DNA from: Hyaloperonospora brassicae
Taxonomy: Eukaryota; Oomycota; Peronosporomycetes; Peronosporales; Peronosporaceae
Reading direction: 5' to 3'
Length of the DNA: 64,000 nucleotides
Assembly: GCA_947650285.1 (NCBI GenBank)
Contig: CANTFL010001443.1
Location: 124,001 to 188,000, forward strand
Shown here: piece after piece, positions 19,948 through 33,382 of the stretch
How the letters are laid out: each line of letters starts with the position of its first letter
Numbering within the stretch: position 1 is the first letter of the stretch
Translations under genes and position numbers: made by a program
Notes under the pieces: generated by a model
What the model was told of the DNA's origin: nothing
What the model saw: only the letters and a program-made list of their open reading frames with translations
The model's database searches: none

Positions 19948-20242
19948 ATGAGCTCGTCGACCGCCGCCCTTGGTGCACCGTTTGGACAAGTCCTGCGCAT
20001 TCTCGTGCGCCATGAATGGGTGCAGGTGACCTACCGTTCCAATCTCCGTATTATGCCATGTCCATATGGCTCCAGTTCATTTGCCGTTGTGGTGGTATTT
20101 GCAGGTGGATGTAGTGGACGTCGTTGCTCGCGTCAATAAGACCTTGCGAGCGGTTGTAAAGCGTCAAAAACTATGGAAACTTGCAGTACGGATCAGTGGG
20201 TTCCGTAGTAAGCGAAGAATAAGGAATGCCGCGACTTGTTGA
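19948..20242 (+). CDS. Short F-box-like protein, possibly truncated
   Basis: Two exons, 19948-20025 and 20105-20242, are separated by a 79-nt GT-AG intron and give 71 residues. Exon 1 reads MSSSTAALGAPFGQVLRILV. Exon 2 continues VDVVDVVARVNKTLRAVV and LWKLAVRISG. The pattern (D-V-V-D-V-V-A-R-V-N-K-x-L-R ... L-W) resembles the second half of an F-box, which binds Skp1 in SCF ubiquitin ligases. A substrate-binding domain is missing, so the gene may be cut short, may continue by further splicing past 20242, or may be a relic. Splice sites are clean and the frame is maintained across the intron, which supports a real gene. F-box identity is inferred from pattern only. Confidence 0.45.
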
Positions 20243-23200
20243 GTGAGTGTATTAGTTGGCTAATAGCGTACTCGTCATAAAAACAAAAATGTATTTTATA
20301 GTGGCTTACTCCTGTCCGTTAGATTATATTACCATCATACTTGGCACTGCCATATCCATCTGGATATCGACTTCCTTGTAGTCTATATAATATAACAGAA
20401 TATACAAACACTTTCAGGTGCGCCCTGCGAGCGACACGGTGGCACTAGGGATAAGCCGAAGGGACAAGAGATGTCGATAAAGTTGGACCTGATTCATAAA
20501 ACACTGTTGTTATCGACATGACGTCAGCTTTTTCGGTTTTCCAGCTACGATCAGACGTATCACTTGTCAAGTGTGTATAGAATGATCCCAATGTATTATA
20601 GGGAGAAGAATAAGAGGATATAGAAGATCAATTTTATGCGTATGACAAGATTTAGATTGCGAGAGGTGGTTTAATTTCCCTACAATCGTTGGATAATCGC
20701 CGGAATGCGTGTATGAGTTGTTTTATGTACGAAAATTGGGATGGTGCCAAATTTCAGTATACTTTCTATCTATAAAAAGCGATGAATTTACGCACTTGAC
20801 TGGAATACAAACCGTACATGTTTGTAGCGAGCATTATTACGTTGTGAAAAAACAAGCTTATATACTTAATTTGAATACGCATGCGAACCATCGTTAGAGT
20901 ATTGCGCATCGATCCGGGTCAGCCAAATACTTTGATAACTCGAAACGATGCATCAAAACGATACAATTCGGCAAACTGCGAGGTGCTGCTTCATTGATAT
21001 CGAAATGAGTATAGTAAAAAGGATGAAGCTGAGGATGTATGATTGGCAGGACGGTCAATATCCATCTCTGCGTGCTTATATGTCGTGATATTGGTCGATA
21101 AATATATGGTTTGATGATTGGAAATAATTTTGATAATCTTCTGAGGATCAGTTTCCGGTTGAAACAGATCAAGGTGCAGGCACTACACCGTAAAAAATTG
21201 GATTGATCGACGGAATAATGTCATATTCTTTCGGCATTTAATGAGTATGAAGAACACACCAAATTTGGTGTAGTGCTGCACGACCGGTACCGGCGTGACC
21301 ATATCTCTATTTGCAGTGACTTTCCCTGAATCAATTCCATTCCTCGCAGGCCGCTTACTTCGACAGAAGATATGGCAATCATAGCGCGTCAGAGGAAAAC
21401 TTATCGATCGGTCGTCGTCAAAGAAAACCAATATTTATCTTGCCAGTCGGTACACAGTCGCTCCTCCAGTTTACGATAAGTACCCGTGAAGACGATAGGG
21501 TCGATCCAGATATTTTTAATATATTATAACGTGTCATCCTTTAGGTTCTGGCCAAATAAGCAGTGTCTCATTCAGAAGATATAGCTCACATTCATTCTTG
21601 GATAGTGCCGGCCTTTAGCAGTTATTTTACCACGCCCAAGTTCTACTACTTTATATTCTCAGCATCCCCCGAAGCTTAACATATGAACAGGGTGAGACGC
21701 ATCGCTGCAAAATTTGTGACCCTGACAGAGAGCGCGCACTATTTTGTAAGCCGAACTCTGACATCAAGGCTCTTGTAAAATCTCCATGGTTGTATGAACG
21801 TGGAACGTCTTTGTGGAAGATGAGAAATAATATGGAACACTGAGTCTGGTATAATTTGTGAATTTTGTCAAAGAAATCAGCATACGCTTCACCTTTGTGG
21901 ATTTCATAATTAAAGACTACCATGAAACTACAGGTATGTCGTGACGACCTTATGTAAAGCGTAAGTGAACTCATTTATGTACGCCTTCCATATGACTCCA
22001 AGTAAATTTTTAGGCGAACGAAAATTTGAAATTATTACATAAAAATTTGGATATGGCAGATTTGTGTAGATCCTGGAAAATCTACGGCCCAAATTGATTT
22101 TCTAAAAAATTACAAGTCAAATCTGGTTAACGTAACAAACAAATAAAAGATAATAAAAAGGCAATGTTAATACATACCTCGTGACATTTATCTACGTGCA
22201 TTACTTGCTACCACTTAACGAGCGGTTATGCAAGTTATACCCGTATAATTGGCGTTCAAGATTTAAAAACGGCCATCTCACGATGATTTATAGTTCAGTG
22301 ACAACTGCCATTTAAAGTAGATTATGCGTGATCGTTACCCAGTAAATCTACTTTTTAACAATTGATGAATGCAGCACTTAGTGCAACGCCGACATCTCAA
22401 CAAGTACTGAATATTATAAGAGAGAGAGCGATGAAATGGTCCATTCTGTGCTTATAAATTCATGATGTTGGTGTTATTCTTAATACATTTCAGCATTGAC
22501 GTCCTTGCTGGGTCGTTCCGCTAGCTTGAGACGCCATTATGGCAGAAGCTACTTAACCAAAGAAATGTGGAATCGATCATTTGATTTCGAATGTAGATAG
22601 AAGACTGGGCTTGACAAAACACCGGATACCACGCTGATCATTCATATCCGCCGAACACATTAGAATAAGATTGATTATATGACACTCGATAAAGTAGCAT
22701 TGAGGTACCGATACGTTGCGCGGTAATTGAGCCGGTGACTTATTACATATGTATTATACCCGGAACTGTGTCAAAAGGTGACCACCAGCGCGGGTTTATG
22801 TCCCTTAGCCAGCGGTGTCGTTACTTTTGATCCCTTTTTAGGTACACCGGGCGTGTTAATTCTTCGATTACGCAGAGAAAAGAAAAATCATTCGTTGAAA
22901 TAGGATGAATGAGTGTAGTTATTATCAGGGAAAGGTGGCCGGTAGCCCGACTAAATTTACGTCTTTGTCTCTCTGTCGCTGGTGCGCATAAATATTTAGA
23001 TTAAAAACGAATTACAGAAAAGGGGTTTTGACGTACATTCTTCAGACGAAAGTCATCAAAATAACCATGAACTTCGCACGTTGAAAACTTGCATTTCACG
23101 CGGATAATTAAAGGTCGTATGCAAAGAAATACGGCTAAAATTACCTCACATATACAAAGTCTGTATAATAAAACACATGAAAAGAATATTTTCGAGTGAG

Positions 23201-26200
23201 AACGAGCAATCTGCGCGTGTTCTGATTCATGGCTATATCATGTTTGTGCTAATTAAAACAATAATGACGACACTTTGTGACACGTTCACGATGATCGGGC
23301 GCTTCTCAATCTAAGTACTGTTCTCCACTGCAGATTTAACCCTTGCACACGTCAATTATCGTCGTTGACGAGGGCACGGGGCATTCTATTCACAAACTCT
23401 ACATTTTACCCATCGTATTATCAGTATTTCAGGTGGCAATTACTATCTTAAGTAATGTTTAGTAGCACCGAAATTGCATTTACCATATTCTACCATCCGT
23501 ATGGGAACATTTCGATGAGGTGAATGATACAATCATAGTAGCTTTTAAAGGAAGAAAAATGTTTCGTTCTCGAGCAAAGAAGGTTCATCTGAGAGGATTA
23601 TGAATAGAAGAAATAACATACGCAAAACGGCTCCGATGAATAAGTTCAAAAACATTGCAGCACCTTAAGCCATATAGCAAATCTATGCGTAGGAAATGAA
23701 CCGAGTTAGCATTGAAGAGGTTTGCCAGGCTATTTTAATCTCTCTTATATCCTATAATTGTGTTCTATAAACTATGGAATTTATGTTGTAATTCTCATAA
23801 GCCATTTTGATTTAAGTATCGAAGAGAATACATTGTTTCGTAAAACGTGCGTAAATGATGCAACACCAGAATCGATTAACCTATGTGGGATGCAGAGATT
23901 GTATTAAGGTTCATGACTTTCGGCCGATGTAAATAGATAGATCGTTGTTTCATAATGCCGCTCGATCGCGCTTGCGCGCACAGGTCCACATTTTTATTAG
24001 TCGCTGTGACAATAGTACTTACTTTCGCAATACGGCTACGTGTACATGTGATGCACCACTTATACATATTGATCAAGTACTTTTATTGATGGGGAGACTC
24101 AGGGATTTTAGCCTACTGCGAGATATGTTACAGCTTTTGCTACGGTAGGGCGTGATTTTACTAAAGGTACTCAGGATGAATTTTATTTATCGTTTTATAA
24201 ATTGAATGACTAAATGTTTGCAGTTTTTATACCCGACAAGTGCCTTGTAAATTCGTCTAAGATCGTTGGCAATTAAAGACCTCTTATGGAGTATACTTAT
24301 CGGTACTTTACCGCCGATTCTTACAACTAACACTAGAAGCTGTAGGACCTCTTGGACATATACAGTCTTTGTCACCGAATAAGATGAACTCTCTGAGTCA
24401 TTAATGTGTAAACTACTATAATATTCGGGCCGTGTGCTTCGGTTTAAAGTAAGTGGCTCTCTGAGTCAAGCTCATTTTTTGGCAAGGAGATAGTATAGCT
24501 TCACTACAGTTGCCATGTATGTCATCCTGCTTAGTTTCATATCTGAGAAATGTGATGATCACAAACGAGAGTTTTTCAATTATTTTACAAATTCCTATGA
24601 TTTGATTATGCGATATAACGTATATATTTGACAATAAAAGAGTATCGTTTGTAGTATCGGGTTTTGAGTGCATTTGCGACGAAATGACACCTTATAAGTG
24701 TATGCGTTTTTAAATTACACTGTATCTACTTCCTGGCACTTCAAAGCTGCTTATCGTGAACATTTAGATTATTTGCACTTTCTTGACTCGTACGTAGCAA
24801 CCATCTACTAATATATACTAATGGACACAAAGACTTTAAATAGAAATAAATCTCCAGTGCGTCTACAATCTTGAAGCACTAAGACTATAATTGACACTCG
24901 TCACATGCCACACGGCTGCCTTTTTAAAGGCAGCATTAGCGCTTTTAAAACATCACAAGCATATCCAAAGTGACACGGAAACGATAAGACAGGCATTTAT
25001 CGGTACGAGTTACCTTTCTCTACCTATATATACCAGTAAAGAGTAAGATTAGAACAATCAAGTTGTCAAAATCTCAATATCCAGAATTTTGCTGCTTTTA
25101 TGTATGTGGTTGTTTGCGCTAATGTGGCCTTTTATAATATCAACAGCTGGATACATAAATTACTATTCATATATAATGATATCAGTAGTGGCAACGCCGA
25201 ACTTACACTACACCACGTGATGTATGTTGTTGTAGCCTATATGTTCTCTGTGTACTAATATTGCGGCGCAGCTAAAGATAGAATTTACTTTTGCCGCGAC
25301 AATGTGCTATTTTGCAAATTGCACTAAAGACCTCGCCAGAAAATCTTAGGCTAGGATTATAAATTAAGCATATCTGAATATTCACGGTGCTATTATGAAT
25401 AGAAAAATACTTTGCGCAACATCTTGTCCCGCAAAATATCGATACATATAGTAGGCTATAAGCAGTACTATCAGCACTCAAAAATTGAATCCTAAACGCA
25501 CATCTATATAAACCCTATCTAAATACGGCCTGTTATGTGTCAAAATGCATCATGTGTCTCCTATCCTCCCCTATAAATTTAAAAATAGCAGGCAACACCA
25601 TTCCAGACTTTTCCATTCATTATGCTCTCCGTCGGTGTGCTGCAAGCGTCCATATTTTCCCCACATGCTTTATATTATAGAAGGGACTCTCTGCCCGAAA
25701 GTGACAAATTTAAATATGAATTCGAAAATATATTGAGCAAACATAGTTACAAGCATTTCAATCATTAATCACAAACGAAAATATAAGCTCTATAAGGGAC
25801 ATTAATGATCCTAAATGACTAATTGCTTTCAATGTTTTAAAATTTCATTGTTACTACAATCTATTACATATCTATTTTTTATATTATGGTCTCTTCCCGA
25901 TTTTGGATTTCTTCGAGCTAGCTTTCGATAAATATATATCATATTTTTCAAAATAATACAGAACTGATTGGTCATACAATAATATAGGCAGTCACTATGA
26001 TATAGAATGCTTTTAATAGATGTGCAATGCTAAACTCTCAAACTACAGATTGGAAATATTCGATCAGCTTTTTTAATTTTCATTTCTTCGTATCCTTGCA
26101 ACTTTTTTTACAATTACAGAATGCCTAAAAATGTCGAATAAACATCATTATATTCAGTAAGTACTTTAAATGGGTCAACACAAGCCCTTATAACAATTGA

Positions 26201-28757
26201 AAAGCATATAGTATATGGATATCGTGGGCAATGATGTTTCGAAATTTGTATTAATATATTCTTCGAGACATTCTAAAGATAGAATCAGATGGATACGTCA
26301 GAAACAACTGTACTGTATCGTAAAATGTATCCTCTTTACTGAATGTTAAGAGATTTGTTTGTCTATCAGCTGTACGTGTGCACGAGGTTTCATAACACGC
26401 AACTACAGTTTTTATTGTTGTATAATGACCAAACATTGTATTAAAAGCGATAATGCTCGGTTCCGCATCCTTAAACCTCGCAAATTGCCGAGCGATCACG
26501 GGTTCATCTGACATAGATGTGCTCGATGAGGATAGCATTCACGCCACGTGTGAGGAAAATCTTATCTGATCGATATCAAATTGTGGGTGGCCTAGCGTAC
26601 GAATGAGACCACAAATGGCCTGGCCGTCAGTATCGTGTTGCTAGTCCATAGATGATCCGGTAAAGTACTCTATCGCCAAGCTTATATGACATAAAACTAG
26701 CAATATTATGGAAAAGTGACATTCCTCCAACGGTAAGCTTTAAAGGTTCAAGATGCTAAGGGTAGAGAGTTCTCCAAGTTCAAACTATTTAGACCACTGC
26801 AATACATTCCTTCAATTGGCGGAAAGGCGACTTTTCGCCGATCGGAAACTTGCAGATAGACATGTATAAGTTTAAGCAATCGTAGAAAAATTCCTCTATA
26901 ATAGGGTTTTTGAAATTAATCACGCCATATAAGCGCGTTATATCAACGACTATGCGATGAGCTTGAAGTTTATCACGTACAGCCTGGTTCGAAATGCTAT
27001 GCTAGCTTGTGGATTAAGCCATATGTAATAAAACTCATGTTGAATTTCATAAGCACTAATCCATAATCTTTTGGGCCATTATCGCGTAAGCTAACAGCTG
27101 GACGGCACTGATCTCGTGATGTGAGATAGCACTGACTTCGGAAAAGATAATCCATCTGGGAGAGCCGATTGCGTAGGTCGAGCTGGTCTTTAGCTGAAGG
27201 TCTTACAGAGTGAAAGAGGAGCGGGGGAAACTTGGCTGCATAATGGTAAAATTACAACTTACTGGAGGGCTGTTTGGATTCCTGCCCCTCTCTTAATCCA
27301 CCTGAAGGGCTATTAATGTTTTACGACTATAACATCATGCCTGCATATTAAACATACAAAACTGATAATAATTGAGCACTCTGAGTTTCAACCTACCGAC
27401 CTTGAACTTGAGGTCTGACAAGGAGATCCCCCGCGACGTGTTTGGGCCGTAACCATTCAATTGAGCTCCGACGACGGCGCTCGACGCTTCACTCGTCGTG
27501 TTCCATCGATAATGCTTAAGATTCAGAAAGCATTATTCCGCACATAACTACTTAATTGCTTATGCCATCATCGAATGCCGTCACAGCGCACATTGATATC
27601 AATGCTGTACTGGTTATTACCGATAATTTCCACCCATGGTGCACGGAAAGTTGATGAATACCACATATCACAACATCCATGCAATGACCCGTTGAAGCTC
27701 GAGCCACACGATTCAGGAAATTTATATAAGAATCGTATAACAGATTAAACGAGCGGATCAGAAACACGTTTGGGCCGCCATGTGTAGAGATTTGGAGTCG
27801 GTTTAATCTCCTCGCTTTGAAGCAGGGTAATCGCGCTATGCGATTACGCTCGGCGCGCAAGATATCTCGTGTGCTATATCGTGTGTAACCCCATTTTAGA
27901 GTAAATACAGGTTACTATGTTCATTGAGGGTTTTGCTGATTAATATTTACGTGAAGACCCACCTGTTTCACCAAGAGCTGTCGAAGCTTGACAAAGCTGT
28001 AGCAGGTAAAGTGTACTAAAGCTTAATAAAATATCATATTATTCAGCACAATACTGTCGACCGAAAAAATAGGCATTTGATATGCTAAAAGTCATTTACA
28101 CTATGCTATAATATACTTCTTAATGGTTATAAGCTATTTCAAAGGTGCAATCGCTGTCAAAAGTCAGAAAACTAAACGTATGAGTATAGCGCTGCATGCC
28201 CATTGTCTCACCACCACTAGGCGCGCAGCAATTATACCGAGCAAAGTGATTGATCTTCCGTCTGTTGTTATTAATAACGCGGATCTAACAATGTTGCCAA
28301 GTCGCAACAGCCGAGCCGACCGTAAAAAATCGAACGGGGATGTAGGAGCGGAGCGCTCATCTGATACAGCCACGTCAAGAGAATTCACTGTTCTCACGAC
28401 AGGGTTTTTTTTTAGCACACAATGACCGTTTGGTAATGCTTATAGATATTGTACTTTGAATCAACTTAAAGGAAGAGTGACAACAATGACGTGTCATTCG
28501 TGCATATCTCGGAGAGGTTACAAAGTCAAGGTAGGGTTAATGACCAGTTCAGTGCACAGTTATGGATCAGTTCGAAGGTATATCCCGTACCGTAAATAAA
28601 ACGAATGAAATACACTTAAAACTTTCATGTTAAAACCTTCAAGCGGCGGTTTATATCCACAACGTTTCAGCTTCATATTTATTTTTGCTAAATCCTGCAA
28701 GTGAAACAAAACAGTTAAATTTGGGCCCATTTTACTGGGTACCGGTTGAGTGCGCGA
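20243..28757. other. 8.5-kb gene-poor AT-rich region
   Basis: No frame shows a domain I can defend. Frames are short and broken on both strands. One 10-bp inverted repeat (ATGTCGATAA 20471-20480, TTATCGACAT 20510-20519) resembles the hairpins of the gypsy elements. I suspect old, decayed transposons. Confidence 0.5.
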
Positions 28758-29600
28758 CTACTGGCCGGATTCTTCTGCTAACATTATGTTGGTTACCAGC
28801 CTGTCTGCTATTTTGATAATTATTCTACTCTTCTTCTGCTTGCGTACAGGGTTGATAGGAAGTGTGATGATCGCATTCTGGACTGTGGACACCACATTTG
28901 GGAGGCGGACAAGCCATGATGCATTTACAAAGTCACCTTTTACTCCCCTAGATTTATAATCACCGAGACGCTTGTGGAGTTGAATAGGAGATGGAGGGTA
29001 TATTTCAGTACCCTGGAAGCCCTCAATGGAATTTGAGGAAATCACAATGATGGCGCGTCGGTATGTATATCACCAAATCTTGATATCTGTCTGTTTGGAA
29101 AGTTTCTGAGTCCACCGTTACATACATGTAAAGCGGTAGAAACTCGCGAATGATTTTTTGAAAGGGCTAAATGTGGCCATGTCAAGAGGCTGGAAGATAT
29201 TGGTCGCGTTTGCCGGCAAGGCGATGATCAGGGGACCCATTTTCGCAGCAGAAGTTTGCCGACTCTTGGAAGCAAAAACCCGGGTGAAATGATTATGAAA
29301 AACACTACACGATAATAAAGGTTTTGCAGAACTTAAATAATATTCACATGCGTGGAAGAGCTGTCAAGCACCACAATTAATGGCTTTGAATCCTGTGAGA
29401 TTCTAGCACGATAGAGAAGATCTCCGATTCGTTCTTGAAGATCTTGGCATTATTTAAATCCCTTTGGCGCACCGTGACGCGCACGCCGCCGATTAAGGGC
29501 GCGGCGAGCTCTGTCTTGAGCAGGCAAACGTCAGGGAGGACGACGAGGAGAGGCATAGAAAGCTATACGGACTAACGGCCGCCACCACGGATATGTGGAA
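28758..29600 (-). pseudogene. Decayed pogo/Tigger-like transposase (DDE_1)
   Basis: Several minus-strand fragments in different frames line up with the second half of a pogo-type transposase. From upstream to downstream: VLDSSSTHVNI, the region around the second catalytic Asp; then LPANATNIFQPLDMATFSPF, the very typical DDE_1 motif after the catalytic core; then, at 28758-29045, GFQGTEIYPPSPIQLHKRLG and further C-terminal sequence. Stops and frameshifts interrupt all of it, so it is dead. The N-terminal DNA-binding domain is not evident, and sequence upstream to about 30060 may be the rest. I did not find terminal inverted repeats. Confidence 0.7.
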
Positions 29601-32409
29601 TTTGGGATCAATCACCTGTTTTCACACGTATTCAAATCTAATTGATGGAAACGACGGTGCGAGTCGCAAGCTTTGGCGTAATCAAAGTCTCATAAATATA
29701 AAACCTTGCGTTGATTCGATTCTATTCTCGATAAGCGGCTTGTCCATAGTGTTGAAAATCACGTCGACCGACAGCTTCCCCACGGCATTTTACACCTTCC
29801 AATCTCTGTGCATTACGTGGCACGAGCACCGGGTGGAAAAAAGGTAGCGCGCGTACCATTCAGAAGTCAGTTGTGTCGACTGATCGGCTCTGTAAGCTTC
29901 AGCAGCGCGTCGTAAATCATTGTGGCGCGCTTCACGATCTTTATGCGGGCAACATGTAGGCAAAGACGATTCACGGATGAAATACACTCGACAAGGAGGC
30001 TCTATAGATCTAATGATGTCGCAGACTTCGTGCCGCGGCGCACCTCTTTAAAGGGAATACCGATTGGATAATCCTTCGACTTCTTGAACAACGTACATAA
30101 CAGAGAAGACGACATCTGCGTGACATCGGCTTACGATTCACTGTTGCGCACTCTCTACAAGGCATCGATGACGTCTTGCTTCTCATAGTGCCCGTGGATC
30201 ACCACCATCAGCTTTCTTCTTCTTGTTTCGTTTCTAAGGACAAAAATGCCCTCCTTACATATAATCCTATTTTTAAAAAATAATATTGCTTTGAACTTAT
30301 CGAATCGTGCATCAAACCGATTCAACCTCATTTTCCAATCATATTGCTTACATTCGAAGTATTCAAATTTTATTGGGTAGCAATTGGAATCGTGCACTCA
30401 AGTAATATCGTGCACAAAAATGGTTGGATACCTTATAAAGATCAATAGAATCTTAACGTATACGTAATTTTGTAATTGACTTGTCAAGTGTTTATGTTAG
30501 AATTAATTTAAGATATTCCCCAGGTCATTGCCGCAGAAACGGGTCTTAATATATCATAATTGACAGATTTCTTCATAGGATCTAAAAACGCGTGAGAGAA
30601 GTCGCAACTCGCTGAATGATTTTAATGCTTCTGGTATCACCAGATTTGCTATGTTCCCCGAGAAGACATCAAGAAAATTAGTTGTGAAGTAAAACGAGTC
30701 ATTGCATGTCACTTACGTGCGCAAGTATTTCAAAGATAGCATAAATGATAACATGCGACCAGAGATAATTCAAAGACGGTGTGCTTTCATACGAAGCGAC
30801 CACGGTGTTGGAAGAAATCTTGTCGTAGCGGACACTCCCTTACGGGCCGATGCCCCCGGCTGCTAGGTTTACTTCTGTTAATGAATGAAGTGTGTGGATA
30901 CACTAAGTTCTGGAAGGTTCTAGTCATATAGCGCAGGATAGAGCAAGACATCACTACTTCATTGATGAAGCCAGTGACGAGACCTTCGGCGGGTGACTGA
31001 TAAGCTTCTGGCGCGCGTTTTAATACAGAAGTCATTAACCATAATTTCTCTAAATTTTCTACACTTTGTGTTTGTCGAACATTATTTCCTCAGAATGCAT
31101 TTCTATTGATAACGATTTATTTCTCGGTCTGCCCTATTACGATATAATTCGAAAATTTGCGGGAGATATGTTTCAAGTGCGGCGATGTGCACGTACATAT
31201 AGCTGCTGCTGGTCCAACGAAGATATATAGTTATGAACAATCTCTCCACAAGCATAAAAAATTAAGTGGAAAACGAGGGGAGGTCTTGATCGGCTTGATA
31301 ATCAAGCCACAGACGTGTCATATTGTCTCACTCATATGCGCTTAAGATATTCATTTCTTCTTATGTGCAGGATTAGTTGATATTTTCGGATCAAACAAGG
31401 GCGTTTAATACAACGCGATCGCATGAAAGCTTCCGGATTGGACAATTGTAAAATCTGTATTATATATGAGCTGGAGCTTAGTGTAAAAGAAGCCAAATCG
31501 CAGGAAATGCTGCTATAAGTCGATCGGCTTGGTTGGTCAAACCACGGACGTGTCAAATACGCAGATGCTGTAACCCTATGACACACCCGTTGCGTGACTA
31601 AAATATATATCGTATCCCTATATAAACTATCACATCATAAAGATATTCAGATAATTACAAACCTGGGAGATTTTTGTGCACCCGCCCAAAGTGATCGCGC
31701 AATCGAGGTCGAAAGCTATAAGAAAACAAAACTTTGCTTAGCCACGGTTAATAGGACAATTAGTGTAAAAGGCTACTTAACCATAGATTAGCTGGTATAG
31801 CGAAAAGTAGGCCCTCCCTAAATTCTTTTGTGATCGATAAAAAGATCCCATGATATCGGGTTGCTTTCACTTCGTTCCACGAGAACAATAATACTTATAA
31901 GTGGCCAACCTATCGTGCCAAGCAGTACAAGAATACCACATATATAGCTTAAGGAATAAGCACAACTTCACTACTAATAATTCCCTGCAAGACGCAACAA
32001 CTCCTACTTGATGCCTTCTGTAGCGAACTGGAAAGAGATATGATAAAGGCTATACATTATCCCGTCAAACAGCAACACTAGTTCACCCAGTACGTAAGCG
32101 CCTGGCGCTCGTTCAATCGAAGGCAGAGTATATCATTATGTGGCCAAACGAGCACATTCTACGCATAATTCTAGCACTTCTGCGAAGCAGGGAATTGAAT
32201 TCGCATGTCCGCTATATCTGTATATGATTTGAAATCGACAACGCGATCACCGATGGCTGCTACGAACTCTCTTTTGCCGAAAAGGCCAAGTAGAACGCAA
32301 TTAGCCTTTCGTTGCAAACCAGGTACCACATTGCGATACTACGGAACAGCGATGTATAAAAAAACCCGCTCTTCGCCGATGCATTCGGCAGTTATTTCTC
32401 AGCTCGACA
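29601..32409. other. Gene-poor stretch
   Basis: No recognisable gene. A GC-richer patch near 29460-29560 belongs to the pogo remnant. Two imperfect direct copies (GATCGGCTTG...CGTGTCA at about 31288 and 31521, some 233 bp apart) suggest an old tandem duplication. Confidence 0.4.
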
Positions 32410-32414
32410 TTTGC

Positions 32415-32873
32415 TGTAACGAGGCGCGCCCTTGCCAGATGACTGGCAAGACCCTGTTCGGACCGAACACAAGGTTGCGTACTCCCGAAGTCATGAACAC
32501 GTGGTAAGGAAGCGCGAGGAAGAAACCAGAACCCGGAATCTCTGTCAGAGGAAAAGTAGAGCTGTATTTAATATAGTTATGTTTCTTTTCATAAACTATC
32601 TATGTCTTAGTCCAACTATATTAAACTACAGTATCCTATGTGGCTTTTTCTCACCTTCATTGCGCGCGTCCAGCAGCGATTGTTGGTTGATCTGGTTGGT
32701 GTACCGTGTACATCAGCCATAAAGTGGAGCACCCCAAGAATTTTACCCTCGAGGTAACATTCCGTCAACATCACCTCGTCTCGAGTGATATTGTTTGAAT
32801 ATTATCTAAATCGATAATAGTCAAAATCGATACCTTCGTACCAATTTTTATGTAACGGGCTCATCCCGTTACA
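32415..32873 (-). repeat. 3' LTR of element 2
   Basis: 459 bp, starting TGTAACGAGG and ending CCCGTTACA. It aligns with 40154-40616. On the element's sense strand a polypurine tract (AAAGATAGGGGGTGC) directly precedes it at 32874-32888. Confidence 0.9.
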
Positions 32874-33382
32874 GCACCCCCTATCTTTAAGAAAAAGTCA
32901 CTACCGTGAGTAATTTTGATCGGTCGATGTCAGCGTGATCGACGTTTTATCGCGCTTTGGTAAAGGGGGCACCTCCTGGTTTTGCCCAACTCATTTTAGC
33001 TTTCAGCTCATGAATAATGTTTTCATGCGCTGCGAAAACAAGGCCGCCGCAGAATCGTCTGCACGGATCCGTTCAGATGAATAGCAAGCAAACCAAAACT
33101 CGGCAGCAGGAATCTCATCGCCTGATGCTGCAAATTAGCAGCATGCAATACGTGTTGTTGCAGGTGAACATGGACATCCACGTGCAGCTTCTTCATCCGC
33201 AGCTTCGGCTGCGGGTGGTGGTTCGATGGACATCGATACCGGAATAGAGTTAAAAATATTCGGGCGAGTTGGACTCCCCGTACTACTTGAATTCGTTCGC
33301 AAAATATGACTGTGAGGCTGTGGGAGCGGAACCGACGACGGCTAAGCCTCGTGGCAGTCTCGACGAGGCTCTGCGACATTAG

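Noticed and set aside
21651..21974. 107-codon minus frame (FFDKIHKLY, NHGDFTRALMSEFG) as a MULE-type transposase
   Set aside because: Some words recall a DDE transposase, but no catalytic motif or second fragment could be placed. Too weak to call.
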